Counted from the first letter of the stretch, positions 38,030-48,970 are shown. The stretch: DNA of 64,000 bases from Pseudomonadota bacterium (GCA_021801265.1 JAJYYE010000003.1:39874-103873); one strand, 5' to 3'. Translations and numbers: made by a program. Notes: generated by a model not told the origin, from the letters alone.

Positions 38030-39080
38030 TCAAGGGCCTGATTTCGTTGGGCGGGAGAAATACTGCGATCGAATGCCCCGGTGCGAAGGAGGTATCCCGC
38101 TGGCCATACACCTCAACCTGCATCCGCTGTTCAGCCAGGAGAAGTTCCAGTCGGGTTTGCTTCCCCAGAAATTGCGTTTTTAGCACCGTCGCCTGAAAAT
38201 GATTGGCCCCACAGGCGTTCAGTGCGAGCTGAACGGATTCCGGTCGAATCCCCACCCGGTCGCAGCCGGGAACCACCACCTCATTCACAGTCAGGGATTG
38301 GCCAGCCAGCAAGAGTCGCCCATCGGCACTCCCTTGTACCCGCAACACATTCATGTCGCCCACAAAACGGCCCACAAAGGCGGTGTTCGGCGCGTGGTAA
38401 ATTTCCGAACCGGTGCCAATCTGTTCGATCAGCCCTTCATTCATCACCACAATACGGTCAGCCACCGCCATGGCTTCTTCCTGATCGTGCGTCACCAGGA
38501 TCGTGGTAAGTCCCAATCGGGACTGCAATTCCCGCATATCGGCCCGCAATTGGCCGCGCACTTTGGCATCGAGCGCGGAAAACGGCTCGTCCAAAAGCAG
38601 AACATAAGGTTCGGCAGCCAGTGCGCGCGCAATGGCGACCCGCTGTTGCTGGCCGCCGGAAAGCTGATTGGGCAGCTTGTCGATATGATCCGCGAGTTGC
38701 ACCAGATCCAGCATTTCCTGAACTCGCCGACGGGTGTCTGTCCGGTTCCATTTATGGCAACGCAACCCATAAGCCACATTATTACCCACGGTCAGGTGGG
38801 GGAACAGGGAGTAGGACTGAAAGACCATACCGAAATGCCGTGAACGGGGCGGCGTTGCAGTGATATCTACCCCATCCAGGGTGATACGACCGTTATCTGG
38901 CGTTTCCAGACCGGCGACAAGCCTCAGCAAGGTGGTTTTACCGCAGCCCGAAGGCCCGAGAAAACACACGGATTCGCCTGCGCCAATCGTGAGATCAATA
39001 TCCCGAACTACAGGCGTGCCATGGTAGGACTTGCCGATTCCGGACAGGCTAAGGAAATTGGCAGTTTTGTGGGTCGTCAT
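38019..39080 (-). CDS. ABC ATPase (PhnT/FbpC type)
   Basis: A 353-residue ATPase of the PotA/FbpC group with Walker A GPSGCGKT, signature LSGGQQQR and Walker B LLLDEPFSALD, followed by a C-terminal TOBE domain (about 280-350). The start ATG 39080 is chosen over GTG 39125 because the sequence between resembles neither; neither has a strong ribosome site. It pairs with the fused permease and the binding protein next to it. Confidence 0.83.
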   Translation of the reverse strand: MTTHKTANFLSLSGIGKSYHGTPVVRDIDLTIGAGESVCFLGPSGCGKTTLLRLVAGLETPDNGRITLDGVDITATPPRSRHFGMVFQSYSLFPHLTVGNNVAYGLRCHKWNRTDTRRRVQEMLDLVQLADHIDKLPNQLSGGQQQRVAIARALAAEPYVLLLDEPFSALDAKVRGQLRADMRELQSRLGLTTILVTHDQEEAMAVADRIVVMNEGLIEQIGTGSEIYHAPNTAFVGRFVGDMNVLRVQGSADGRLLLAGQSLTVNEVVVPGCDRVGIRPESVQLALNACGANHFQATVLKTQFLGKQTRLELLLAEQRMQVEVYGQRDTSFAPGHSIAVFLPPNEIRPLNEH

Positions 39081-39131
39081 GAGAATAAAACCGGTGAAAT
39101 GAAGAACGCGGGGAAATTTCCCCACTCGCGA

Positions 39132-40166
39132 TCAATGGTGCTCGATCTCCTTCTGCCAGCGGGCCAGAGTGGCTGGCCGGGTCTCCATGGATTGGTTGAA
39201 ATCCATGGGGAACAGCATCTTCTTGACGTCCGAGGGCATGTCGCCCGAAGTCGGCTTGCTGACGTCAGAGGCCGATTCAATCCCGACGATTTCCTTGTAT
39301 TTGCCATATAGCCGGGCAGCGTCATCAGAGATGGTCCAGTCAAGGAACCGTTCGGCATCGTGCTGATGAGGAGAACCGGCCGCCAGAGCGTTGGCTTCGA
39401 GTTCATACCCAGCCCCTTCCCTGGGAATCACCATCTTCACCGGATAACCCTGCCGAACGGCCTGCATGGCGACAATGGCCGATGAAGCGCCGATGGCATA
39501 CTCACCGGTACTGGCCATGCTGCATGGGCGCGACCCCGATTTTGAGTATTGCGCTACGTTGGCATTCAACTGTTTGAGAAAATCCCAGCCTTTTTCGCCG
39601 CCCAACCCCTGCAGAATCGACACCACCTGCAGGTAGCCCGTGCCGGACGAGGCGGGGTTCGGCATGACCAACTCGCCCTTGTAGACGGGATTCAGCAGAT
39701 CCGTCCAGCCGGTTGGCATGGGCAGCCCCTGGCGCTTCAGACGATCGGTATTCACGCACAACGCGGCCATATAGCCGGTTGGCGCGAACCACTTGCCATT
39801 CGGGTCCTTGAACCGGGCGGGAACCCGTGCCAGCCCCTTGGGTTGATAGGGCTGTAACAAGCCCTGAACCCGAGGGTCCATCATATTAGTCAGCGCCCAG
39901 CCCCAAATCACGTCGTACCGCGGGTGATTGCCTTCGCTCAGAATTCGGGCGCCCAGATCCCCGGTAGAGAGCCGCAGCACATTCACCTTGATATCCGGCA
40001 TATCCTTTTTGGCCGCCACCAGATAATCGGCAATCTCGGGTTCTTCCAACGAGGTATAAACCGTGATTTCACCCGCATGGGCCGTAGAAATCGAGATCAT
40101 GGCAAGGCCGAAAATCATCAGGGTCATGGGCAACGCCATGGCATGGGCAACTGACTTGAAACGCAT
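39132..40166 (-). CDS. ABC substrate-binding protein (putative 2-aminoethylphosphonate / Fe3+ type)
   Basis: A 344-residue periplasmic binding protein. A signal peptide (about 1-30, cleavage after AHA) precedes EITVYTSLEEPEIADYL, the start of SBP_bac_6 proteins such as FbpA and PhnS. A pair of adjacent Tyr residues typical of FbpA iron sites is not obvious, which favours the PhnS-like reading. The start 40166 places the signal peptide; two earlier starts (40184, 40208) are possible. First gene of a three-gene ABC operon. Confidence 0.8.
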   Translation of the reverse strand: MRFKSVAHAMALPMTLMIFGLAMISISTAHAGEITVYTSLEEPEIADYLVAAKKDMPDIKVNVLRLSTGDLGARILSEGNHPRYDVIWGWALTNMMDPRVQGLLQPYQPKGLARVPARFKDPNGKWFAPTGYMAALCVNTDRLKRQGLPMPTGWTDLLNPVYKGELVMPNPASSGTGYLQVVSILQGLGGEKGWDFLKQLNANVAQYSKSGSRPCSMASTGEYAIGASSAIVAMQAVRQGYPVKMVIPREGAGYELEANALAAGSPHQHDAERFLDWTISDDAARLYGKYKEIVGIESASDVSKPTSGDMPSDVKKMLFPMDFNQSMETRPATLARWQKEIEHH

Positions 40167-40487
40167 GGTAGAAAATCCCCGCATAAAATGAGGTCGGCAA
40201 TCTAGCATGCGAATACTGCTTGATTTATGAAGATTTCATGACGATTCGCCCCGATCATCGCCACACACAGGGCAGAGAACAACGGCAAAAAAGACATCCT
40301 AACGCCGATCGAACGCACAAATACGACAAGGATTATTTCGGCGCCATCAACGATCTTTTAGGTCGATTACTGGTTGAGACGTTGGTCTACGGCAGGGGCT
40401 ATGGGTATACTTTCGGCCCACTTGGGGCTGCCGCCATGCCGTCGCTCAGCCGCCAAACCAATTTATCACCGGGCCTCTGAGGACATT
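40167..40487. promoter_or_regulatory. Divergent intergenic region
   Basis: A 321-bp gap between the divergent ABC and HAD genes. For the HAD gene TTGGTC (40382-40387), 18 bp, then TATACT (40406-40411) is a weak sigma-70 candidate. Nothing else is recognisable. Confidence 0.3.
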
Positions 40488-41144
40488 ATGCATTTAGCGA
40501 TTTTCGATTTGGACAACACCTTGATTGAGGGCGACTCCGATCACGCCTGGGGGCAGTATCTTGCCGAAATCGGCGCTGTTGACCGCACTGAGCACGCCCA
40601 GCTCAATCAAATTTTTTACGAGGAATATCAGCGCGGTACGCTGGACATGCAGGCCTTCCTGAAGTTCTCTCTGGCCCCGTTGGCCCGCTACCCGCTGGAA
40701 CAACTTTTTGCCTGGCGCGCACAATTTGTGGCAGACATCATTGCACCCATGATCAGAGCCCCCGCGCTTAAACTGGTCGAACACCATCGACAAAAAGGTG
40801 ATGAGCTGATGATTATTACGGCAACCAATGCGTTCATCACCGAGCCGATTGCGGCGTTGTTCAATATCGAGCATCTGCTGGCCACCCAGCCAGCGGTGGT
40901 CGGTGGTCGCTATACCGGCGAATATGTCGGCATTCCCACCTTCCAGAAAGGCAAACAGATCGCGCTCGATCAGTGGCTCACCTCTCGGCAACTCAAACCC
41001 TCAACAACTTGGTTCTACTCGGACTCATGCAACGATATTCCACTATTAGCCACGGTTGACCGCCCCGTAGCGGTAGATCCAGATACGGTGCTGCGTAACC
41101 ATGCAGAAGCCAAGGGATGGCCAATTATTTCATTACGCAGTTAA
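40488..41144 (+). CDS. HAD-IB hydrolase (SerB-like)
   Basis: A 218-residue haloacid-dehalogenase hydrolase. Motif I is FDLDNTLIEGD with the nucleophilic Asp, motif II lies in MIITATNAF, and motif IV in YSDSCNDIPLL. It resembles the HAD-IB family that includes phosphoserine phosphatase. ATG 40488 has TGAGGA 7 nt upstream; the earlier in-frame start at 40374 does not. It is not a PhnX-type phosphonatase despite the nearby phosphonate-type importer. Confidence 0.82.
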   Translation: MHLAIFDLDNTLIEGDSDHAWGQYLAEIGAVDRTEHAQLNQIFYEEYQRGTLDMQAFLKFSLAPLARYPLEQLFAWRAQFVADIIAPMIRAPALKLVEHHRQKGDELMIITATNAFITEPIAALFNIEHLLATQPAVVGGRYTGEYVGIPTFQKGKQIALDQWLTSRQLKPSTTWFYSDSCNDIPLLATVDRPVAVDPDTVLRNHAEAKGWPIISLRS

Positions 41145-41226
41145 CAGGATTTCGTCGTTGTTTATAATAAAACAACAACTGGTTAACTCATGACGATTGG
41201 TTCAATGGGGAAAATTCCTGCCAGGC

Positions 41227-41652
41227 TCAAAGATCAGCAAATGGCTTATGCGGTTCAATTGCAACATCCACCCACGTATCGTGATTGATGAGGTACAAAT
41301 CACGCAGCGTCCAAGGGATGAGAATTAAGACGGCAATACCCCAAATGACCAAGTAATACAAAATATGCGGCGGAAAAAATACAGCCACTGCGACGGAAGC
41401 ACCTGCCACACCATAAAACCGGTAGGCCGCTTTCTGAGTGTATTCGCCCACCTTGTGATTGGGGTGATGCTTGTTCAATGCATAAATGAGCATGGATAAC
41501 CCCGTCCAGAAAATGAATAGAGGCACGGGGATGAGTACGGCAATCAATGTGCCGTAATTAAACCATTTCGCCGCGCTGCGCGCGGACGCTCCGGTTGCGA
41601 TCTTAGGTGTATCATTTTGATTTAATTCAATGGGTTCAGATATATTATTCAT
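41227..41652 (-). CDS. Small membrane protein in the NO-response block
   Basis: A 141-residue protein with three hydrophobic helices (about 32-55, 80-98, 100-115). Start ATG 41652 has GGTGA upstream; GTG 41661 is an alternative. It follows nnrS on the same strand by 47 bp and probably shares its promoter. I recognise no family; an NnrT-like or haem/NO-related role is suggested only by position. Confidence 0.55.
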   Translation of the reverse strand: MNNISEPIELNQNDTPKIATGASARSAAKWFNYGTLIAVLIPVPLFIFWTGLSMLIYALNKHHPNHKVGEYTQKAAYRFYGVAGASVAVAVFFPPHILYYLVIWGIAVLILIPWTLRDLYLINHDTWVDVAIEPHKPFADL

Positions 41653-41699
41653 ATTTATCACCTCGTGATTTATGGTAAATTTCAGGCTTGAAAAAGGGA

Positions 41700-42893
41700 T
41701 TAATGGCGGCCATCGACTCGCGGCTTAATTAACCAGCCCGCGATACCAAACAACAACGCCAGATACACAGCGGCCAACCCCCATGCCGATGCGAACAACA
41801 GCCACGGGTTGTATCCGAACCAGGGCGCGACCACACGCATCAACCAGATACCCACAGCCGCAACAAAAAACCAACGCAACCAGACAGGCATCACAATCGG
41901 TCGCCCCGTATGCCCCGCGCTTACTCGCAACAACATACCCGGCCCCATCACGCCTAAAATGCCAATCCCAACACCATGAACGCCCGCATCCAGCCAAAAT
42001 GTCCCTGTGTTACCGGTGGTGAAAAGAAGCCAGGATATGCCCATCAGCGCGAGTCCTGTGAGTGTCAGAACAAACCCGCTGTAAATAATCAGCAACATCG
42101 GTTCGCGCAAGACAATCGGGTGCCACCAACGCCAGACGCCCCATAGCCCGCTGAGCACGATGATGACGGCAGTAACACCGAGCAAGGTATTTTGTCCCTG
42201 GAATTGGGGTAAAACATTCAACAGCAAAAGCAACACGGGTCCAGCGCTGAAAATGACAGCGCCGGTATTGCCCATACTCTGCGGACGGATACCTGCTCGC
42301 CCCGCAGTGAATGCAGGCAGGATGCGCTGGGCAATAAAAAACACGATACCCAGTACAGGCCAAAGGCCTAAGATCGCCACATGACCCAGTAAATCACCCG
42401 AATCGATTTGTACACCAAAATAAACATCCAGTACCGCCAGAAGTATCAGCGATACTGGAAAAATCAGGTTATGCCACTGCCGGGTCATTGCAATGACGCG
42501 CAGGATGGCCATGCCGACCATGAAGGCGGGCATGGCAGAAAGCACATAGGCGAGTGGTATGTGCACTCCGCCCAGCAAATAAACGACTCGGGTGATCAAC
42601 CAGACCAACACGCTCACAAAGAGCCAAGCAGGTGAAAGTGGTCGCCGCCCCGTCCAGTTCTGCACTGCAGTCAGCAGGAATCCAGCTAAAAGCGCAATTC
42701 CGAGGCCAAAAATCATCTCATGAGCATGCCAACGCCAATCGAGTAATGAGGGTAACAAGGCAACATTCATGTTTGTCGCAGTGGCTGCAGCAAACCAAGA
42801 CACTCCCCAGCCGCCAAGGAGCAACGATCCCGTCCCCAGTAGTACCAAAAACCAAGGTCGAAATCCAATACTGAACATGACCGGCCATTTCAT
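41700..42893 (-). CDS. nnrS: NnrS-family haem-copper membrane protein
   Basis: A 397-residue protein with about twelve helices, the length and hydrophobic pattern of NnrS. NnrS helps cells resist nitric oxide and nitrosative damage. The N-terminal FSIGFRPWFLV and the conserved WHAHEMIFGLG (potential haem ligands) are characteristic. Its start overlaps the hemerythrin-domain gene stop (ATGA). Confidence 0.88.
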   Translation of the reverse strand: MKWPVMFSIGFRPWFLVLLGTGSLLLGGWGVSWFAAATATNMNVALLPSLLDWRWHAHEMIFGLGIALLAGFLLTAVQNWTGRRPLSPAWLFVSVLVWLITRVVYLLGGVHIPLAYVLSAMPAFMVGMAILRVIAMTRQWHNLIFPVSLILLAVLDVYFGVQIDSGDLLGHVAILGLWPVLGIVFFIAQRILPAFTAGRAGIRPQSMGNTGAVIFSAGPVLLLLLNVLPQFQGQNTLLGVTAVIIVLSGLWGVWRWWHPIVLREPMLLIIYSGFVLTLTGLALMGISWLLFTTGNTGTFWLDAGVHGVGIGILGVMGPGMLLRVSAGHTGRPIVMPVWLRWFFVAAVGIWLMRVVAPWFGYNPWLLFASAWGLAAVYLALLFGIAGWLIKPRVDGRH

Positions 42894-43309
42894 GAAATCA
42901 CCATCGGGACAACGTCATGAGGCAAGCAACATTGCTCCAGACAGGGGAACAGGACTTGCTCTTCAAAAGCGATGTGTTCAGCAAGCATGTGCCCCAGTGT
43001 TTTATAGGACGAAAGTCCCTTGTCGTCGGCACTGCGAATAATGCCAAGAACCTCCGCCATGATGAGTATGTGCTCCGAAACCATTTGCGCCAACAGGCCA
43101 ATGAGCTGATGATCCTCGGGTAAGCGGTCGGCAAGTATCGAAAATTCCGCCTCTTCCTCGGCAAAATGTTGCATCAGTGATGCCTGTGCCAGACCCAAAG
43201 ATTTCCGGAGATCACCCCAGCCCTGCTCGCCGTATTTAAGTGCCCGCACCAAACGCAACGTCTGATGATGTGCTCTGGAAAAAGGTTGAAGCTGGGTATG
43301 TCGTCTCAT
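42890..43309 (-). CDS. Hemerythrin-domain protein
   Basis: A 139-residue cytosolic di-iron protein. The helices carry SRAHHQTLRL, MQHFAEEEAEF, SEHILIMAEV and AEHIAFEEQVLFP, the His/Glu set of hemerythrin-like domains. ATG 43309 with GAGGAT upstream is the start; the long upstream frame to 43456 lacks signals. Translational coupling with nnrS and an NsrR-like site upstream point to a role in NO or iron-nitrosyl handling. Confidence 0.82.
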   Translation of the reverse strand: MRRHTQLQPFSRAHHQTLRLVRALKYGEQGWGDLRKSLGLAQASLMQHFAEEEAEFSILADRLPEDHQLIGLLAQMVSEHILIMAEVLGIIRSADDKGLSSYKTLGHMLAEHIAFEEQVLFPCLEQCCLPHDVVPMVIS

Positions 43310-43422
43310 TATGTAATCCTCATCATCTAAAACTTTGATGAACATAAAGCCATACATCCCTCTTGGCGGATCAAACGCTAGAGTTCTCCACCCTGACCTC
43401 GTAGATAGGGCGCTGGATTTAA

Positions 43423-43445
43423 AGATGCATAATACGCGCATCATA
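43423..43445. promoter_or_regulatory. Putative NsrR site (hemerythrin / nsrR promoter)
   Basis: AAGATGCAT, a 5-bp spacer, then GCGCATCAT. The first half is identical and the second matches 6 of 9 to the palindrome at norC, with the same 9-5-9 geometry. A further AAGATGCAA half-site lies at 43449-43457. The position between the divergent hemerythrin and nsrR-like genes supports autoregulation and NO control. Confidence 0.55.
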
Positions 43446-43527
43446 TTAAGATGCAATGGTTAAGCGCCATCCATATGACGGATATAATATGAGAGCAATT
43501 ACTGAACCCAAAAGGTACTAACATCTC

Positions 43528-43968
43528 ATGCAGCTGAATCAACAAACTGACTACGCATTGCGCGTATTGATGTTGCTCGCAGAGCAGGAATCGCTTGAAG
43601 CGTCACGTCTGTACACGATTAGAGAAATCGCAGAGTTTCATCAAATTTCGCGAAACCACCTGATGAAAGTCGTCAATTCCTTGGTTGAACAGGGTTTCGT
43701 TCAAGCACAAAGGGGACGAAACGGGGGCCTAAAACTAGGAAAGCCAAGCAAAAACATTAGGATAGGCGATGTCGTCCGTGGTATGGAAAATAGCTGGAAT
43801 CTGGTTGAGTGTTTTTCATCAGCTGGGTCCATGTGCCGGATTCAGAGCAAATGCCGCTTGCAGCACGTATTCCGTCAAGCCTTACAGGCTTTTTGGGAGA
43901 AACTGGATGAATTCAGCCTTGCTGATATTTCGTCGTCACCAACCAAGATTGTTATGTTTAACGAGTAA
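43528..43968 (+). CDS. nsrR: NsrR-like Rrf2-family NO-sensing regulator
   Basis: A 146-residue Rrf2 regulator with a winged helix-turn-helix (DYALRVLMLLAEQ, REIAEFHQISRNHLMKVV) and three Cys (95, 103, 109) in the order C-x7-C-x5-C, the arrangement of Fe-S NsrR proteins. NsrR represses NO-responsive genes; NO destroys the cluster. The divergent hemerythrin-nnrS unit and the norC promoter carry the matching palindromes. Its 3' end overlaps the convergent norD by 11 bp. Confidence 0.85.
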   Translation: MQLNQQTDYALRVLMLLAEQESLEASRLYTIREIAEFHQISRNHLMKVVNSLVEQGFVQAQRGRNGGLKLGKPSKNIRIGDVVRGMENSWNLVECFSSAGSMCRIQSKCRLQHVFRQALQAFWEKLDEFSLADISSSPTKIVMFNE

Positions 43969-45769
43969 TAAGTGAGTAAAGCAAAGGTAGTTTTGTTGGC
44001 AGTTCCGTGGGCCTTTGGATGATAATAAAGCCGTGCTTTCCGAAAATATGGGGTAAATATTCATTGGCTTCTTGATCCACGGTGACACAAAAAGGACGAA
44101 GGCCTTGCTGTCGTGCAGCGATAATTGCCTTTCGTGTGTCTTCTATACCATAACGACCTTCGTAATGGTCTGAATCGTTGGGTTTTCCGTCAGTGAGCAA
44201 CAATAACAGGCGTTCGCGGGTTTTTTGACCACATAGAATATCTGTAGTGTGACGAATGGCCGCGCCCATGCGTGTATAGTAGGCGGGACTGATACTGTTG
44301 ATACGACCACGCACGGCATCGGAGTATGGCTCATTGAATGCTTTCAATGTGTGGAAGCGAACATCGCTGCGTTGCTTTGAATTGAACCCATATAGCGCAA
44401 AATTATCCTGAGTCATGGATAGCGTTTCTGAAAATAGGAACAGACTGTCTCTTATTACATCAATGACGCGCTGTTCATCGCCAACCCAAGCCTCAGTCGA
44501 TAAAGAGAAGTCGGCTAGCAATAGGCAGGACAGGTCGCGTTCGCGTTTACGCTGGTCGAGATAAAAACGGGTATCTGCACCACCGTGGTGGTGGCCGATG
44601 TGACGGATATAGGAATCAATGTCAATATCATTGCCATCAGGCTGCGCTTTGAGCCGCAGACGCATGGGCTGTAAAGCACTAAATTGTCGGCGTAACCGCT
44701 GCTGGTCTCGTTTCAGATGTATGGGCAGTACGCACGGTTCGTCATCGGTCATCGGAACTAGATTCACCCGACATTGATTGGGTTTCAGTGTATGAGTTTT
44801 GAAATCCCATTCTGGCAGAATTTTGCCGTTTTCCAATGGAAATTGAGCAGTATCTGCTCTAGGCAGATCAAGTGTCATGTTTATCTTCTTGGCGATATTA
44901 TTGTGGTCTCGCGTGATGGAGATCATATCAAGGTCGTCAGCCGCTTGAGCAAGATCCTCATCCTCGTTTTCCTTGGCTTCGTGTTCAATTTTTGCATATT
45001 CGGCCCAACTGAATATTGATTCTGGTCGGAATAGCAAAAGCCCCCCCTTACGTTCTGGCATTTCAGTGTATTCCGCCATTCTGCGTTTTTTATCCGATTG
45101 ACTTGTACTCGCTGTACTTGGTGGCCGATCCGGAATATTGGGGCCAGAATTCCCAATGGCCTTAAATTCTGGCCGTAGCCAGAGCAGGACCGGGTGTGGT
45201 GGTTTTCGTGCTTTGGGCAGTTCAAGAATACTTCCGGGTTCACGGAGTGCATCCCGGATTGCCTGTTCTTGTCGTGCTTCGTCGGGCGCTAGTTTACTGA
45301 TTTGTCCACGTCGTAGGATCTCTGCGCCCACTAATCGACGGTAATTCGCAGCCAGGCCCGGGAATCGCCGGATCACCACAAGTGTTGCTGCTTGGTTCCG
45401 GGTAAACCATGTGTGCATCTGCGGCATGGGAATGGCAGAAAGGGCAGCTAGCCAGAGGTATAGATCACTGTTCAAACTTTGTGTGGGGAACGCGTCAATT
45501 GCAAGAGGTAGTCGTAGTGCTTGACTGTCTACCCATGCCAGATCTACTTTACGTGCATTGCCAGACAAACGTTCTAATATGTTGCGCCTGGAGTGATTAA
45601 GTATTTGTTCACCCGCGTGTATTACGACACCATGATCTCCACCGAGCGCACGAAATAGCATTCCAACTTGAGAGGATATGCTTGATAACTCCACGGCAGC
45701 ATCGGGGTATCGGCGCATGGTGAGTCGGTTGAGGATTTGGTGCCATGCGATACCTACCTGTTCTTCCAT
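43958..45769 (-). CDS. norD: NorD, NO reductase activation protein
   Basis: A 603-residue VWA-domain protein needed to mature or activate cytochrome c NO reductase. The C-terminal von Willebrand A domain has the MIDAS-type segment LLADFSLSTEAWVGD (about 415-430) and GAAIRHTTD. It works with the NorQ AAA+ ATPase, which lies 14 bp upstream. It is the last gene of norCBEFQD. The ATG has GGAAA upstream. Confidence 0.9.
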   Translation of the reverse strand: MEEQVGIAWHQILNRLTMRRYPDAAVELSSISSQVGMLFRALGGDHGVVIHAGEQILNHSRRNILERLSGNARKVDLAWVDSQALRLPLAIDAFPTQSLNSDLYLWLAALSAIPMPQMHTWFTRNQAATLVVIRRFPGLAANYRRLVGAEILRRGQISKLAPDEARQEQAIRDALREPGSILELPKARKPPHPVLLWLRPEFKAIGNSGPNIPDRPPSTASTSQSDKKRRMAEYTEMPERKGGLLLFRPESIFSWAEYAKIEHEAKENEDEDLAQAADDLDMISITRDHNNIAKKINMTLDLPRADTAQFPLENGKILPEWDFKTHTLKPNQCRVNLVPMTDDEPCVLPIHLKRDQQRLRRQFSALQPMRLRLKAQPDGNDIDIDSYIRHIGHHHGGADTRFYLDQRKRERDLSCLLLADFSLSTEAWVGDEQRVIDVIRDSLFLFSETLSMTQDNFALYGFNSKQRSDVRFHTLKAFNEPYSDAVRGRINSISPAYYTRMGAAIRHTTDILCGQKTRERLLLLLTDGKPNDSDHYEGRYGIEDTRKAIIAARQQGLRPFCVTVDQEANEYLPHIFGKHGFIIIQRPTELPTKLPLLYSLITR

Positions 45770-45783
45770 AGATCAATTTCCTT

Positions 45784-46602
45784 TTAGCTACCAAAAATCG
45801 CCTTGACGACCACCATTAAGGCTCGTGTAATTTCCGGGTCGTCGGAAAGGCATTCGATAATTGCGGCACGGCAGGCCACTTGTGGGTCACAGCCGGCAGC
45901 GATCAGCTTTGCTGCATCGACGATGAGGCGCGTACCCGGCGCTTCCTCCAAATCGTGATCAGCGGTACTGCGCAATGCATTGGCCAACCTCACGAGATGT
46001 TTGGCGATTGCGTAATCGACGCTAGCTTCCATTACTACAATTTCGATCTCCCGTGTGGCATCAGGAAACCCGAAGGCGAGTGACACAAAGCGTTGTCGCG
46101 TACTTGGTTTCAGGCCTTTCAGCAAATGTTGGTATCCAGGGTTATATGACACAACCAGCATGAACTCAGGCGGCGCTTCCAGTATTTCCCCTGTACGGTC
46201 GATGGGGAGAATCCGTCGGTTATCAGATAGAGAATGCAGTACCACCGTTGTGTCCTTGCGGGCTTCCACTACCTCATCCAGATAACAAATCCCCCCATGA
46301 CGAACCGCCCGAGTTAGCGGACCGTCCATCCAGTAGGTACCGGTAGCGTCAACAAGATGACGTCCAACAAGGTCTGAAGCCGAAAGATCGTCATGACAGG
46401 ATACGGTATGCATTTCAAGGCCGAGTCGTACTGCCATGTATTCTACAAAGCGCGTTTTACCACAGCCGGTTGGGCCTTTGATCAATACGGGTAGCCGGTT
46501 GCGGTATGCAAGTTCGAATACTGTTATTTCATCATCGGCTGGTGAGTATATTGGGATGGTTTTGGAGGTTTTAGCGTCTCGTACAATTGTGATCACGGGC
46601 AT
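45784..46602 (-). CDS. norQ: NorQ, AAA+ ATPase for NO reductase maturation
   Basis: A 272-residue MoxR/CbbQ/NorQ ATPase. Walker A is GPTGCGKTRF and Walker B CYLDEVVEAR. CbbQ-type proteins are close relatives, but the gene sits within the nor operon next to norD, so NorQ is preferred. It is needed for insertion of the non-haem iron of NorB. Confidence 0.9.
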   Translation of the reverse strand: MPVITIVRDAKTSKTIPIYSPADDEITVFELAYRNRLPVLIKGPTGCGKTRFVEYMAVRLGLEMHTVSCHDDLSASDLVGRHLVDATGTYWMDGPLTRAVRHGGICYLDEVVEARKDTTVVLHSLSDNRRILPIDRTGEILEAPPEFMLVVSYNPGYQHLLKGLKPSTRQRFVSLAFGFPDATREIEIVVMEASVDYAIAKHLVRLANALRSTADHDLEEAPGTRLIVDAAKLIAAGCDPQVACRAAIIECLSDDPEITRALMVVVKAIFGS

Positions 46603-46615
46603 AAGAACACCTTAA

Positions 46616-46885
46616 TTAGGTTGTGAGATAGGCGATGGCAATTAGTCCATTAATAATCAGTAGGTAAGAAGTCATGATATGTCTCCAAAGGGGGCGTACC
46701 TTGCGAAGCCCCATGAAATCACGAGCCACTAGTTGTCCCTTGATGATTGTGAGGGCGAGGATTACGAACATGAGCGCACGGCCGTTCATGATTGAACTCA
46801 GCTCGAAAGAGATTGTGGTAAGTCCAAGCAGCATGATCCAAGACGTAGTGCATGTTTTTAACGGTATGCTGTGAAATAGTTTCAT
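46616..46885 (-). CDS. norF: NorF, small membrane protein of the NO reductase operon
   Basis: An 89-residue protein with three hydrophobic helices, matching NorF in size and position (between norE and norQ). A segment near residue 55 (VARDFMGLRKVRPLWR) is typical of the COX4/NorF group. ATG 46885 has AAGAGAG upstream; the frame extends to 46960 over the norE 3' end. NorF supports full NO reductase activity. Confidence 0.8.
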   Translation of the reverse strand: MKLFHSIPLKTCTTSWIMLLGLTTISFELSSIMNGRALMFVILALTIIKGQLVARDFMGLRKVRPLWRHIMTSYLLIINGLIAIAYLTT

Positions 46886-46899
46886 TAGTCTCTCTTGGC

Positions 46900-47478
46900 T
46901 TAATGAATGACATAAACAAGCACAAAAAGGATGATCCAAACCAGATCTACCATGTGCCAATAGGAGGCTCCGGTCGCTACGCCGGTATGGTTTGTGTCGT
47001 AGCGCCCGGCATAGGCTTTATAGGCAACTACGGTAAGGATCGTCATGCCCATGACTACATGCATGAAATGAAAGAAGGTGAGGGAGAGGTAGAACATATA
47101 GAAAAGGTTGGTGGACAGATTAATGCCCTGCACGAAATCCTGGTGGAATTCCACCAGTTTTAGTACTAGAAACATCACGCCTAAGCCAAGTGTGCCAACT
47201 AACCAGTTACCACATGCCATACCGTGCCTAGCCTTGATTGATTGGGTTGCGCGTGCTACGAAATAACTGCTGGTTATGAGGATCAAAGTACTAAGGAAGC
47301 CGTAGAACCTGTTAAGCGTGAGTTGTGAAGCATTAAACAGATCCACGTTGTCGCTTCGTAAAAATGCGTAGACAGCAAAAAGCAAGCCGAATACAACAAG
47401 TTCAGCGAAAATAAAGATCCATATTGCAAGATCACCTGGCAGAGGTTCTAAGGTACTTGTGTTATTTGTGGTATGCAT
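46900..47478 (-). CDS. norE: NorE, cytochrome c oxidase subunit III-like protein
   Basis: A 192-residue membrane protein of the heme-copper oxidase subunit III family, with five hydrophobic helices and the conserved FFHFMHVVMGM and GASYWHMVDLVWI segments. Located between norB and norF, it is NorE, an accessory protein for NO reductase. Confidence 0.87.
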   Translation of the reverse strand: MHTTNNTSTLEPLPGDLAIWIFIFAELVVFGLLFAVYAFLRSDNVDLFNASQLTLNRFYGFLSTLILITSSYFVARATQSIKARHGMACGNWLVGTLGLGVMFLVLKLVEFHQDFVQGINLSTNLFYMFYLSLTFFHFMHVVMGMTILTVVAYKAYAGRYDTNHTGVATGASYWHMVDLVWIILFVLVYVIH

Positions 47479-47498
47479 CGTTGGTCACCGGTGAATGA

Positions 47499-47518
47499 GC
47501 GGGGCAAGCCAGCCCCGC
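47499..47518. repeat. Hairpin between norB and norE
   Basis: Perfect 7-bp stem GCGGGGC/GCCCCGC with a 6-base loop, in the 50-bp gap between the two genes. No T-tract follows in the direction of transcription (minus), so it more likely tunes mRNA processing or stability than ends transcription. Confidence 0.45.
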
Positions 47519-47528
47519 AAACTTGTGG

Positions 47529-48947
<1,419 letters not shown>

Positions 48948-48970
48948 CTAAAAATTGGGACGGGCACGAA

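Noticed and set aside
40488..41144. HAD protein as phosphonoacetaldehyde hydrolase
   Set aside because: Motifs are of the HAD-IB/SerB type, and it is divergent from the phosphonate-type importer.
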